Shown piece after piece: positions 43,465 to 52,004 of a stretch of DNA of 64,000 bases (the first letter of the stretch is position 1; each line of letters starts with the position of its first letter). The stretch lies in assembly GCF_025998175.1 (NCBI RefSeq), contig NZ_AP026695.1, positions 860,038-924,037 on the forward strand, written 5' to 3'. The notes below the pieces were generated by a model. It ran no database searches and was not told the origin of the DNA. It saw only the letters and a program-made list of their open reading frames with translations. The position numbers and the translations under genes were made by a program. The stretch comes from Nitrosopumilus zosterae (GTDB lineage Archaea; Thermoproteota; Nitrososphaeria; Nitrososphaerales; Nitrosopumilaceae).

Positions 43465-44001
43465 TTGAAAATTTACACAAAGACGGGGGATGATGGAAAT
43501 ACAGGTCTTCAAGGAAATTTTCGAATATCAAAGTCCCATCCAAGAATAATTGCATATGGTGCTGTGGATGAAGTCAATGCCGCATTAGGAATAGTTTTGA
43601 CAAACATCTTAGATGACGACATAGTAAAACTTTTGACAAAAATCCAAAATGATTTATTTCTGGTAGGTGCCGATCTTTCAAACCCAAATCTAAATGATGT
43701 TAAAAATAGAGTCACATTAGAAATGATTCAAAATTTAGAACACTCTATTGATAAATTTGAATCTGAACTTCCTCCTTTAACCAATTTTATTTTACCTGGA
43801 GGAAGTATTGCAGGTGCACAATTACATTATGTAAGAACAATTGTGCGAAGAGCTGAAACTCAAATAGTCCAATTGAGTGAAAAAGATGAAATTAATTCAA
43901 ACTGCATCATATATCTTAATAGATTATCTGATTTATTGTTTGTAATGGGACGATTAATCAATAAACGAAAAGGCAAGGATGATATTCTTTGGAAGATCTA
44001 A
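43465..44001 (+). CDS. ATP:cob(I)alamin adenosyltransferase, PduO type
   Basis: The ATP-binding N-terminus MKIYTKTGDDGNTGLQG and the YGAVDEVNAALGI helix are typical of PduO/MMAB enzymes. The C-terminal RTIVRRAETQIVQLSE holds the catalytic Arg-Glu cluster, followed by NRLSDLLFVMGRLIN. It makes adenosylcobalamin. The TTG start is supported by a TATA-like stretch about 27 nt upstream. With CbtB it shows cobalt/B12 use. Confidence 0.93.
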   Translation: MKIYTKTGDDGNTGLQGNFRISKSHPRIIAYGAVDEVNAALGIVLTNILDDDIVKLLTKIQNDLFLVGADLSNPNLNDVKNRVTLEMIQNLEHSIDKFESELPPLTNFILPGGSIAGAQLHYVRTIVRRAETQIVQLSEKDEINSNCIIYLNRLSDLLFVMGRLINKRKGKDDILWKI

Positions 44002-44338
44002 AAAGACAAACTGTTGTAGACGTTTTCTAACAAAGATCAATCCTGTCATTCCAGAAAAATGGTAAAAACCACATTAAATAATATTCAGTAAACTGAAATC
44101 ATCCGCAAAAAGATGTGAGTCTTTATATCACTAAATCTGAAATGCCTAACTTTAAAACAAATAATTCAGATTGTTTAAATCGGAGTTGCAGTTCATATTT
44201 GTCGTAACAAGAATTGTATGTAGATCTAATTAGAAAAATCCATATAAAATGAAAACCCTATAACCCAAGAATTTAATTAAAAAGCATAGATAAATGGAAT
44301 GATGCAACTGAAATTGATAATGTATAGGGTTGAATTTA
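44002..44338 (+). other. Intergenic region, nothing recognised
   Basis: About 330 nt of AT-rich sequence between the adenosyltransferase and the TPR gene. No reading frame or strong hairpin was found. Confidence 0.4.
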
Positions 44339-45454
44339 ATGATTAAAAAATATTTATTTGTATTATTTTGTATTGGATTTTTTATTCCAATTGTATGTGC
44401 ACAAACAGTTGATGAAGCAACATTATTAGAGAATACTAAAAAATTTCTTATGGATAAACAATATGATGATGCGATTATTGAATTAGATAAAATTTTAGCA
44501 GTACAACCAGAAAATGTCAACGCATTAATTGAAAAAGGACATGTTCGTCTAATTCAGGGAAAATATGTAAAAGCATTTCAAAATTTTGAAAAGGCCTTGC
44601 AATTTGAACCAAAAAACATCCTTGCACTAAGTGGCCAAGGAACTGCACAATATCATCTTAAACAATATGAAGATGCCTTGGATTCTTTTAATTCTGTTTT
44701 GAAAGTAGATAAAGACAATACGGTTGCACTTGTTGGAAGCGGAAACATACTACTCAAAGAACAACAATACGATAATGCCATTTTATTTTTTAATATAGTG
44801 TTAGAACGAGAACCCAATAACATTTCTGCAATGATTGCTAAAGCAAGTGCGTTAGCTGGCATTAACCAATATGATAAATCCCTTGAGTTACTTGATAATA
44901 TACTTCAATTAGATTCAGATAACATCCTTGCATTAAATGAGAAAGGTCAAGTGTATTTAGAGATAGAAAAATATGCATTAGCACGAGATGTTTTTACTGA
45001 TTTGATGGAAATCGACGAAAATGATATTTATGCACTACTTGGAATGGCAGAATTGAATTTCCTAGAAAATAAAAATATCAAAGCAGAGCAACTTTATGAC
45101 AAAGTATTGTTATTGGATCCAGATAATGTGGAAGGCCTGTTAGGAAAAGCCAATGTTTTAGAAAGCCGAGGACAGTATGATGACGCATTAAGATATTTTG
45201 ATGAAGCCTTGGAGGTAGATCCTGATAATTTGGAGGCATCAAACGGAAAAGGTTCTATTTTAGAACACGAGGTAAATGCTTCATTGGATTTGATCTTGAT
45301 AATTACAATTATCGGTAGTGTCACATCAGTTTTTTCTTTCATTATAGTGATGATCAAAATTAAAGAAAATAAAAAATTACAAGAAAGAGTACTGATTGCA
45401 GATGAGCAGATTGAAGATATGGTTGATAAATTCATGAAAAGACAAAAAAAATAG
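44339..45454 (+). CDS. Exported TPR protein with C-terminal membrane anchor
   Basis: A signal peptide covers about residues 1-21 (MIKKYLFVLFCIGFFIPIVC). At least seven TPR-like units of 34 residues follow, each with a D-(N)-hydrophobic-(A/L)-L pattern such as VQPENVNALIEKG and FEPKNILALSGQG. Residues about 312-333 form a C-terminal span, then a charged tail EDMVDKFMKRQKK. The protein is therefore anchored with its TPR face outside, probably for protein-protein contacts. ATG 44339 is preferred to the TTG 9 nt earlier. Confidence 0.8.
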   Translation: MIKKYLFVLFCIGFFIPIVCAQTVDEATLLENTKKFLMDKQYDDAIIELDKILAVQPENVNALIEKGHVRLIQGKYVKAFQNFEKALQFEPKNILALSGQGTAQYHLKQYEDALDSFNSVLKVDKDNTVALVGSGNILLKEQQYDNAILFFNIVLEREPNNISAMIAKASALAGINQYDKSLELLDNILQLDSDNILALNEKGQVYLEIEKYALARDVFTDLMEIDENDIYALLGMAELNFLENKNIKAEQLYDKVLLLDPDNVEGLLGKANVLESRGQYDDALRYFDEALEVDPDNLEASNGKGSILEHEVNASLDLILIITIIGSVTSVFSFIIVMIKIKENKKLQERVLIADEQIEDMVDKFMKRQKK

Positions 45455-45580
45455 AAAAAGATCATTAATTGATTTCATCCATAATTGTCAATCTTGATGT
45501 TCAATGATTAAGCAGTATTATTCCGTAAATGGAGATAAGAAATAAAGAGCATGAAAATGAGAATATTTTTTATAGTAACC

Positions 45581-47227
45581 TTAGAGCCATTTCTTTCGTT
45601 TAAACCACAATATCATCATACCAGAAACAATCGCCATTCCGGTCAACATGGAAAAATAGCTTCCTTCCCATTGTAATTCTGGAACATATACAAAATTGGT
45701 GCCATAGATACTAGCTATGAATGTAATAGGTATGAAAATAGATGCAATTATTGTAAGTGTCTTCATCACCTCATTCGTGCGATTACTAACACTGGACAAA
45801 TATGTATCAAGCATGCCTCCAATCACATCTCGTAATCCTTCTATAGTATCGATTACCTGAATTACATGATTATAAACATCTCTCAAATACGTTCTAGTAT
45901 TATCTGAAATTAATATTGTGGAATCTCGCCCTAGGAAATCAATAATTTCACGAACAGGCCAGATTGATTTTCTCAAAGATATCATTCGCCGTTTCAATGT
46001 TTGAATTGTCTGCATAGTTTCTGCAGTAGGATTTTGCATCAATTCTTCTTCTAGATCTTCGGTAATATCTCCAATTTTTTCTATAACTAGGAAATAACTA
46101 TCAATAATCGCATCAATAATTGCATATGCGAGATAGTCACTTTTGAGATTCCTAATTGTACCTGTTTTACTTCTAAGTCTTTTTCTAATTTGATCAAAAA
46201 AATCAGCCTCAATTTCTTGAAATGTCACTACATGATCCTTTGCAAGAATTATTGAAATTTGCTCTAATTCTAGCTTTCCTGTTTCACTTGTATAATGAGG
46301 CATCTTTAACATGATCATAATGTAATTGTCAGAAATTTCAATTGAGGGTCTCAATTCAGTATTCATAATATTTGCCTGATGAAGAGGATGAATTTCAAAA
46401 CTATTTCCAAACGCTTCAATTATTTTAGGATCATGTATGCCAATTACATTTATCCATGAAACATTTGGCTTATCTTTGGATTCTAAACATTCTTCAATTT
46501 TTACATCACTTTTTTCAGTAATTGTTTCAGGATCATATTCCACTATGTCTATTCTGACATTTTCTACTCTTTGCTGTCCAACATGAATAAGTGCACCAGG
46601 ACTGTGTCCAATTGTATCTGCTAATGATGTTTTTTGAGTCTTTGTTTTGTTGAGAATTTTTGAAATTTTTGTAATATCTTGCAGTCCTATGTCTTTTGTC
46701 ATTTCTTTAACTTTTGATGTTTTGCTAGCCACGCCCACAATAATGAATCCTGCAACTATTGAAAAGATAATACTGATTAGTAATGGGACAAAATCACCCA
46801 CAATTGCTGCCTGATAAATTGCCTCTACATCAGTTGCAGTTCCAGATTTTATAATTAACCCAATTATGGAATCTAGTAAGAAGAATAAGAAAGAAATCAA
46901 AGCACCAATAATTATTGCTGTGACTATAGTGATTCTTGGTGGAACTTCAATGTTTTTTTCATCCTTGTAAGGAGATAGATATTTTTTATATCTAATTATC
47001 AATAGTGCCATAACTGTGATTATAATTGTGGAAATTATCCACCATGCTACAAGCCAAGGACCTTGTTGTGAATCTATTTGTTCAACTCCAGATATAAGAT
47101 CTTGAATGTTGCCAGTCAATGGTAATGAAAGTAATGATGTGGCTATTCCAATAACAATTTGATACAAAAAAGCAAAAGTGAAACCATAGACCAACCTATT
47201 GATAATTACTCCTATTTTATTTCTCAA
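45581..47227 (-). CDS. CorA-family divalent cation transporter with N-terminal membrane extension, GTN motif
   Basis: Residues 1-190 form an extra membrane domain with about four spans, unusual for CorA. The cytoplasmic CorA domain follows (about 220-480): WINVIGIHDPKIIEAFGNSF, ELRPSIEISDNYIMIML and ILAKDHVVTFQE. Two C-terminal spans carry the signature SIYGTNFVYVPE, where Tyr508-Gly-Thr-Asn replaces the YGMN of Mg channels. The altered filter may change the cation selected (Zn/Ni/Co?); ZntB uses GVN or GIN. Confidence 0.8.
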   Translation of the reverse strand: MRNKIGVIINRLVYGFTFAFLYQIVIGIATSLLSLPLTGNIQDLISGVEQIDSQQGPWLVAWWIISTIIITVMALLIIRYKKYLSPYKDEKNIEVPPRITIVTAIIIGALISFLFFLLDSIIGLIIKSGTATDVEAIYQAAIVGDFVPLLISIIFSIVAGFIIVGVASKTSKVKEMTKDIGLQDITKISKILNKTKTQKTSLADTIGHSPGALIHVGQQRVENVRIDIVEYDPETITEKSDVKIEECLESKDKPNVSWINVIGIHDPKIIEAFGNSFEIHPLHQANIMNTELRPSIEISDNYIMIMLKMPHYTSETGKLELEQISIILAKDHVVTFQEIEADFFDQIRKRLRSKTGTIRNLKSDYLAYAIIDAIIDSYFLVIEKIGDITEDLEEELMQNPTAETMQTIQTLKRRMISLRKSIWPVREIIDFLGRDSTILISDNTRTYLRDVYNHVIQVIDTIEGLRDVIGGMLDTYLSSVSNRTNEVMKTLTIIASIFIPITFIASIYGTNFVYVPELQWEGSYFSMLTGMAIVSGMMILWFKRKKWL

Positions 47228-47358
47228 GTTTCGCCCACCATTTTTCTAATAGATGGAGAATAAAAAAATTATTCATGTTTAAGTCCTTGAAAATTATCTG
47301 TCTCGAATAACATCGGATTTGCAAAGTGAACCAGAATTTGTAAAATAATTTGCAGATT

Positions 47359-48117
47359 TTAGTTTTGAGGAGAATCCAGAATATTTTTCTGAAAATTCCC
47401 AATTACTCGATTAAAAACCACAAATGATAATGCGGCACCGATTCCTGCAAATACAAGCATTACAATGGTAAAATCAGAACCTGTGAAATTTAACAAGCTG
47501 GAATATGGATCAAAATAAGGGGTTCCAGAACCTGCACCGGGATTTGAGACTACGGAATCCACCTTTGTTTTTGCCATATATAGTGATTCATCAACAGAAT
47601 TGACTAGTCCAGTTCCAGAAATCTTTACAGGCAAAATAAAATCAGAATACCAATTTTTTATAGGATTAAGAAGACTGCTTTCTGCTGTAACCATAACTAA
47701 TGAAAGTGCAGTTATTGCCGAAACAATTCCCATTCCAAAGAATTTAGAAATAGAATTAAAAGATCGAATCAATAATTTGCTTTGTTTTGTTTTCTCAGTA
47801 ATCTTTGATGGAGTTATTATTATTGCAAGATTGGATGTTTTGTAATAATTCATGTTTCGTGCTTTGCAGTTTTTTTCAGTCTTGGAAATTTGTATTAATT
47901 CAATCTGTTGCATTTTATCCAAATAATACTTTACAAGCTGCAAGGACATGTTTGTTTTTTGTGCAATTTCATTTGCGGTTAACTCATTGTAAAATAACAA
48001 ATTCAAAATTTCTATGCTGGATTTATTAGAGATAACTTTGGCTAAAATTTTTAATTTTTCATCATCCAAAGAAAAAATATTTACAGAATTATCTGCATGT
48101 AAATTGTTATTGCTCAT
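47359..48117 (-). CDS. Membrane-bound winged-helix regulator with extracytoplasmic GSGTPxF loop
   Basis: Residues 28-90 (numbered from an ATG 24 nt upstream) form a winged helix: ILNLLFYNELTANEIAQKTN, then MSLQLVKYYLDKMQQIELIQ. Two membrane spans at about 133-152 and 222-245 enclose an outer loop with NPGAGSGTPYF. This is a membrane-anchored one-component regulator. The start at MSNNNL is preferred because a TATA-like CATACTATG lies about 27 nt upstream. The divergent gene encodes a protein with the same GSGTPxF motif. Confidence 0.7.
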   Translation of the reverse strand: MSNNNLHADNSVNIFSLDDEKLKILAKVISNKSSIEILNLLFYNELTANEIAQKTNMSLQLVKYYLDKMQQIELIQISKTEKNCKARNMNYYKTSNLAIIITPSKITEKTKQSKLLIRSFNSISKFFGMGIVSAITALSLVMVTAESSLLNPIKNWYSDFILPVKISGTGLVNSVDESLYMAKTKVDSVVSNPGAGSGTPYFDPYSSLLNFTGSDFTIVMLVFAGIGAALSFVVFNRVIGNFQKNILDSPQN

Positions 48118-48209
48118 AGATATCATACTATATGACAACATAGTATGTAAGTATTAGTGAAATAATAATTTCATCAAACGCTTTATGTGAATTTCACGTA
48201 GTTGTGTCA

Positions 48210-48521
48210 ATGAGTGAAAAGAAAACAATCATGGCAGCAGGAGTGATGTTGAGCCTTTTGATATTACCTTCTGTCAGCCTTGCATTTGCACAATACATTC
48301 CAAGTCAGGGACAAACTGGACTTGATGACCTAATGAAACTCTCAGAGGAACGAGTTAGAATAGCCAAAGAAAACCCACATACAGGTTCTGGAACCCCCAT
48401 GTTTGCATTAGATGGAGTTTTAGGAGCACTACTTTTATCGACTGGGGTGTTTGGTGGAATTGCCACTGCATTTTTTGTCAAAGGTCGCAAGGGAAAATAT
48501 GCCGCAATGGGAAGAGGATGA
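48210..48521 (+). CDS. Small two-span membrane protein with GSGTPxF motif
   Basis: A signal/anchor span (KKTIMAAGVMLSLLILPSVS), an outer segment of about 40 residues with ERVRIAKENPHTGSGTPMF, and a second span (VLGALLLSTGVFGGIATAF) with a basic tail. The outer motif NPHTGSGTPMF parallels NPGAGSGTPYF in the divergent membrane regulator. ATG 48210 fits a TATA-like ACGCTTTATGTG about 27 nt upstream; a GTG two codons earlier is also open. Confidence 0.65.
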   Translation: MSEKKTIMAAGVMLSLLILPSVSLAFAQYIPSQGQTGLDDLMKLSEERVRIAKENPHTGSGTPMFALDGVLGALLLSTGVFGGIATAFFVKGRKGKYAAMGRG

Positions 48522-48974
48522 ACATTCTCTTTTCTATTTTTTATGTAAGAATTCAATACTCAATCATTTTTGCACATACTCGATTTAATTAACTATTTTT
48601 TGCAGGTATGAACAGGAATCACGCCTTAATGAGGTGTTGTATTTTTGAGATCCCCCCCCTATCTTTGGGAAAAGTTATGAGAAATGTTTGTTCAAATGAA
48701 TGTCCATTTTAGATGTTTATTCAAAAGGAAGTCATTTTGACAAATCAGATTAATTTCTAAAAAATAGTTTGTTAAAAAATATTTTTTTAATGATATTTGT
48801 TGACAGTCACTAGGATCAACAAATGAGCATCGTTTTTCAATGACGTAATAATGTTGGCAGAAAACCCAGAATCATTGAAAGTCACTCTCTTGGAGGTTCT
48901 TTAAGAAATTACTAATCATTGATCGAGGTAAGAAGACAAACTTTAATTCCTCAACTGATTGCATTTTTCTAAGT
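48522..48974 (+). other. Intergenic region before tRNA-Phe
   Basis: No credible gene is found. A small ACGCCT/AGGTGT hairpin occurs near 48621-48637, followed by a T-run, and a run of eight C residues at 48652-48659. A TATA-like CTTTAATTC about 30 nt upstream of the tRNA is likely its promoter. Confidence 0.4.
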
Positions 48975-49048
48975 GCCAGGGTAGCTCAGCCTGGGAGAGC
49001 ACTCGGCTGAAGACCGGGCTGTCGCGCGTTCAAATCCCGCCCCTGGCA
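48975..49048 (+). tRNA. tRNA-Phe (GAA)
   Basis: Acceptor GCCAGGG pairs with CCCTGGC, the D-stem is GCTC/GAGC, and the anticodon stem CTCGG/CCGGG surrounds loop CTGAAGA with anticodon GAA at 49009-49011. The T-loop is TTCAAAT with discriminator A at 49048. The T-stem GCGCG/CCCGC has one C-C mismatch (49027/49037). No CCA is encoded and no intron is seen. Confidence 0.95.
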
Positions 49049-49231
49049 TCGTATTATGTTCTGTATGGATTTCAATGAATAACATTTTCAAATATTTGTA
49101 TCAAAATTGAGTGATTTTCACATCGTCAAAATAATCGAAAAATTACTTTTGGTTTAATTTCTATAATTATGAATAATATACAATCATACAAAATCTTTAA
49201 AAATAAGGCAAACTCTTGTTTTTCGACATTC

Positions 49232-49504
49232 ATGGCTGAAAAAAAGACTACCAAAAAAACTACCAAAAAAGATACTAAAAAAATACCTTCTAAAAAAACT
49301 AAATCTAAAACCACAAAAATAGTAAAAGCATCAAAACCCAAAACAAAAATCACAAAATCAAAGAGTAAAAAATCTAAAGAAGAACCAATTAGCGATATGG
49401 GCATTGTCATAGTCGATGATCATATTGAAATTGATCAAGAAAAAGTCAATGAAGAAAGACGGGCATACCTAGAAGAAGCAAGATCTCAAGAAGCCTTCGA
49501 CTAG
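49232..49504 (+). CDS. H1-like Lys-rich protein with acidic C-terminal motif
   Basis: The first 60 residues are Lys/Thr/Ser-rich repeats (KKTTKKTTKKDTKK), resembling histone H1-type tails, and probably bind DNA or RNA. The last 40 residues are a compact acidic part with MGIVIVDDHIEIDQEKVN. The start at MAEKKTTKK is chosen because a TATA-like CTTTAAAAAT is about 30 nt upstream; the longer frame would lie across the promoter. Confidence 0.6.
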   Translation: MAEKKTTKKTTKKDTKKIPSKKTKSKTTKIVKASKPKTKITKSKSKKSKEEPISDMGIVIVDDHIEIDQEKVNEERRAYLEEARSQEAFD

Positions 49505-49538
49505 GAATCTTTATCCGATCCTATTGCATATACTAGAT

Positions 49539-49778
49539 ATGCGTGCATTGTGCCTTATTACAGTAAAACCAGGTAAAGCAGATACTGTTGTTGAAATTTT
49601 AAAGAAAAAAAGAAAGATTGTCAAACAAATCATGGTCGTTACAGGCAGAGCTGACATTAGTGTAATTTTACAGGGCAATATTGATGAAATTAACGGAATG
49701 GTGATTGATTTTAAAAAAATTAAAGATATTGTTACGACTGAGACATTAATTGAAGTGGAGGTTAATTTAGGATGGTAA
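49539..49778 (+). CDS. Stand-alone Lrp/AsnC RAM-domain protein, copy 1
   Basis: The sequence MRALCLITVKPGKADTVVEIL and the following VTGRADISVIL match the ligand-binding RAM domain of Lrp/AsnC regulators, with no DNA-binding domain. Such solo RAM proteins may bind amino acids as small sensors. The TATA-like ATCTTTATCCG is centred about 27 nt upstream. The next RAM gene overlaps it by 7 nt. Confidence 0.75.
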   Translation: MRALCLITVKPGKADTVVEILKKKRKIVKQIMVVTGRADISVILQGNIDEINGMVIDFKKIKDIVTTETLIEVEVNLGW

Positions 49779-49990
49779 GAGCAATAATTTTGGTAAAATC
49801 CCCAAAAAAGCTCATTGCGGCCAGACTTCGAAAAATATCCTCTGTTTCAGATTCGTTTCCTACAAGCGGTCAATTTGACGCAGTTGCCATAATTGATGTT
49901 AAACAACTCAGCCAGATTAAAGACGTAGCCACTCTTATTCAGAAAATTAGTGGGGTAGAAAGAACTGAAACCATGGTTGAAGTCCAATAA
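49772..49990 (+). CDS. Stand-alone Lrp/AsnC RAM-domain protein, copy 2
   Basis: A 72-residue RAM domain starting MVRAIILVKSPKKLIAARL, with FDAVAIIDVKQLSQIKDVA and SGVERTETMVEVQ at the end. It is co-translated with copy 1 and may form a mixed dimer or octamer with it. Confidence 0.72.
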   Translation: MVRAIILVKSPKKLIAARLRKISSVSDSFPTSGQFDAVAIIDVKQLSQIKDVATLIQKISGVERTETMVEVQ

Positions 49991-50023
49991 AAAGGATTTA
50001 AACAACTTTGAGGTAGCATATCT

Positions 50024-50437
50024 GTGAATATCAAAAAAGTTGGAAATGTCATATTGGCTGTAAAAGACATTGACAAATCCATACAATTCTATCATGAACT
50101 CATAGGATTGCCAATCAAAAATCAAAGAAGATCTTGGGTTGATTTAGGTACTTCCGGAGCCATGTTGAGTTTACATCCTGCATCTTTAACTGCACAGCAT
50201 GTTGGAAGTTCTATTGATAATGGAATAACAATAGGATTTCTTGTTGGTGATGTTCAATCCGCAATTGATGAATTAAAAGAAAAAGGTGTAAGAATACATA
50301 GAGATATTGTAGAAAGGGATGCCGGCAAAAATGCAGTAATTTTAGATCCTGATGACTACCTAATTTCATTGTTTGAGCCAAACTTTGAAGACAAGGATCA
50401 ACAAACAGGCGGATATCACGGATTTACACCATCTTAG
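50024..50437 (+). CDS. Glyoxalase/VOC-superfamily protein
   Basis: The 137-residue protein shows the VOC repeat: VGNVILAVKDIDKSIQFYHE near the start and ERDAGKNAVILDPDDYLISLFEP near the end. The pattern of a paired beta-alpha-beta fold fits, and the C-terminal Glu (LFEP) is a usual metal ligand. The GTG start at 50024 is the best. The substrate is not visible. Confidence 0.8.
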   Translation: MNIKKVGNVILAVKDIDKSIQFYHELIGLPIKNQRRSWVDLGTSGAMLSLHPASLTAQHVGSSIDNGITIGFLVGDVQSAIDELKEKGVRIHRDIVERDAGKNAVILDPDDYLISLFEPNFEDKDQQTGGYHGFTPS

Positions 50438-50517
50438 ATTATCTTTTTAATAAAAAGAATAATCTGAGTCTTTTATTTTTCATAAATTGTAATGTTGATT
50501 TATTTATATTGAAAAAT

Positions 50518-50841
50518 TTACCTCCCTGGTCTTTTAAAACCTTGTTTGATGTTACAATTCGAGGCAGATGATTTTTGGAATTTTTTACTGGGGTTGTTCT
50601 TTTTATTTTTTAATTTTTCAGCGTCTGAAATTTCTTCTATTTTGAAAACTTTAGCCGTAGATTTTGATTTCGGATTAATACCATAAATGATATTTTTATG
50701 GGAATCTTTTTGGAATTTTTTATTGAAATTATTTTTAGTTATTTTTTCAATGTTTGTTGACTTTTTTTTCGTCCACACAATATTTTTAATATTATATGAA
50801 GATGATTTTTCAATATTATAATCACCTAACGATTTATTCAT
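50518..50841 (-). CDS. Lys/Asn-rich hypothetical protein
   Basis: A 107-residue basic protein rich in Lys, Asn and Ser, with repeats of NKKFQK and KKFQK and a C-terminal GFKRPGR. The low complexity suggests a disordered nucleic-acid-binding protein. It could be a chance frame, but no competing frame exists. Convergent with the VOC gene. Confidence 0.45.
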   Translation of the reverse strand: MNKSLGDYNIEKSSSYNIKNIVWTKKKSTNIEKITKNNFNKKFQKDSHKNIIYGINPKSKSTAKVFKIEEISDAEKLKNKKNNPSKKFQKSSASNCNIKQGFKRPGR

Positions 50842-50878
50842 ATTACTTTAATCCTTTAATCTTATTAAAATACAACTA

Positions 50879-51265
50879 TTAGATGATTTTCTTAATAGAC
50901 GAAATTATAGGTTCTATACCTTTTTCTTTTCTATCAATTGAAACATAGAATGTAACATCCTTTTTTTGCAAAATAACAATTGTAACGTTTTGATGTTGCA
51001 ATATAACATGTTCTAATATTCCAACCGTACCAATTGTTTCTTTTCTTAATGACATTAAAGTAGAAATGATAAAAAATTCATTTTTGACTTGTTCAGATTT
51101 TAACAAGGGTTTTAGATCTGGTTTGATTATGCCAGTTAACGTTCTGCCATATGCATTAATTACTCCGGCATAACGAATACTGTCAGATAATTTCAGAATG
51201 TTTTGACACTGTTTTCTATATTTCACTATAGCATCTTTCCATTTATCAGCAGGCGTTTTTGCCAT
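50879..51265 (-). CDS. Roadblock/DUF6659-like protein
   Basis: A 128-residue alpha-beta protein with ILKLSDSIRYAGVINAYGRT, GIIKPDLKPLLKSEQVKNEF and IISTLMSLRKE, followed by strands around ILEHVILQHQNVTIVILQ. The pattern fits the DUF6659 or roadblock-type fold common in thaumarchaea. It is a distant counterpart of the protein at 6338-6730. Confidence 0.6.
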   Translation of the reverse strand: MAKTPADKWKDAIVKYRKQCQNILKLSDSIRYAGVINAYGRTLTGIIKPDLKPLLKSEQVKNEFFIISTLMSLRKETIGTVGILEHVILQHQNVTIVILQKKDVTFYVSIDRKEKGIEPIISSIKKII

Positions 51266-51328
51266 AAACGGGCTTGATTTATTAAACTAATAAGGATTCT
51301 TACTAAAAATACGTGAAAAAAATTATTT

Positions 51329-51706
51329 TTAATGTGTTTTTGAATTTGATTCTTTATCTAGTTTTTTCTTTAACTCTAAATTCTCTTTCAATAATTTGTC
51401 GTTTTCATTTTGAAGTGTTTCAACAGAATTATGTCTAGTATAAAGTGGATGTCCTGGAGGCATTACATCTGAGCTCATTGTAAGTAATCCTGCAGCATAT
51501 TGTTGGTACATTTGTTGAAATCCTTGAAGTTTTTGATTTAGTGTTCCTGCATTCTTTAGAAATTGCTCTTTCATAGGATTTTCATAAATCTTGAACATTG
51601 GATTGGTTAGACCTGGAGGCAACCTTGGGAATTGGAATGCCATGTGCGGAATATTTGGATTGAGTCCATAAAGGTCTTGAAGATGTTTGATTACCAAATT
51701 ATCCAT
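51329..51706 (-). CDS. Coiled-coil hypothetical protein
   Basis: The protein has a first half with FPRLPPGLTNPMFKIYENPM and LNQKLQGFQQMYQQYAAGL, and a C-terminal coiled coil (ETLQNENDKLLKENLELKKKL). The start at the second in-frame ATG (MDNLVIKH) is likely. The Pro/Met-rich centre recalls PhaE-type accessory proteins but no partner is in the window. Function is unknown. Confidence 0.55.
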   Translation of the reverse strand: MDNLVIKHLQDLYGLNPNIPHMAFQFPRLPPGLTNPMFKIYENPMKEQFLKNAGTLNQKLQGFQQMYQQYAAGLLTMSSDVMPPGHPLYTRHNSVETLQNENDKLLKENLELKKKLDKESNSKTH

Positions 51707-51847
51707 ACTGAGCACTCCTTATTTGCCATATTTCTGCATTGCTTTAGGCGTTTGATATACTATTTTGTAAAACCTCAGTCGTTTTTTATCAAATTGAGCT
51801 GATCGCTGATCCTTATAGATTCCATATTTAGATCGCTAGTACGCATA

Positions 51848-51991
51848 ATGGAGTCAAAAAAGACATGTCTAAAATGTAAAAAAGACATTGAAGAAAGAGA
51901 ACTGCACAAAATTGTAATTTACGTAGTTCAAGAAAAATTTACAGAACACCATTATGAGCATGTTGAATGTCCTGAAAAATTTACAGTTTGA
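51848..51991 (+). CDS. 47-residue zinc-binding protein
   Basis: The frame reads MESKKTCLKCKKDIEERELH, ending with EHHYEHVECPEKF. The CxxC, His residues and final Cys form a probable zinc site. ATG start; sits between two minus-strand genes. Function is unknown. Confidence 0.55.
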   Translation: MESKKTCLKCKKDIEERELHKIVIYVVQEKFTEHHYEHVECPEKFTV

Positions 51992-52004
51992 AATTTATTT
52001 GAAA

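Noticed and set aside
48652-48659. Run of eight C residues in AT-rich DNA
   Set aside because: No gene or motif depends on it; it could be a slippage-prone tract or an assembly artefact.
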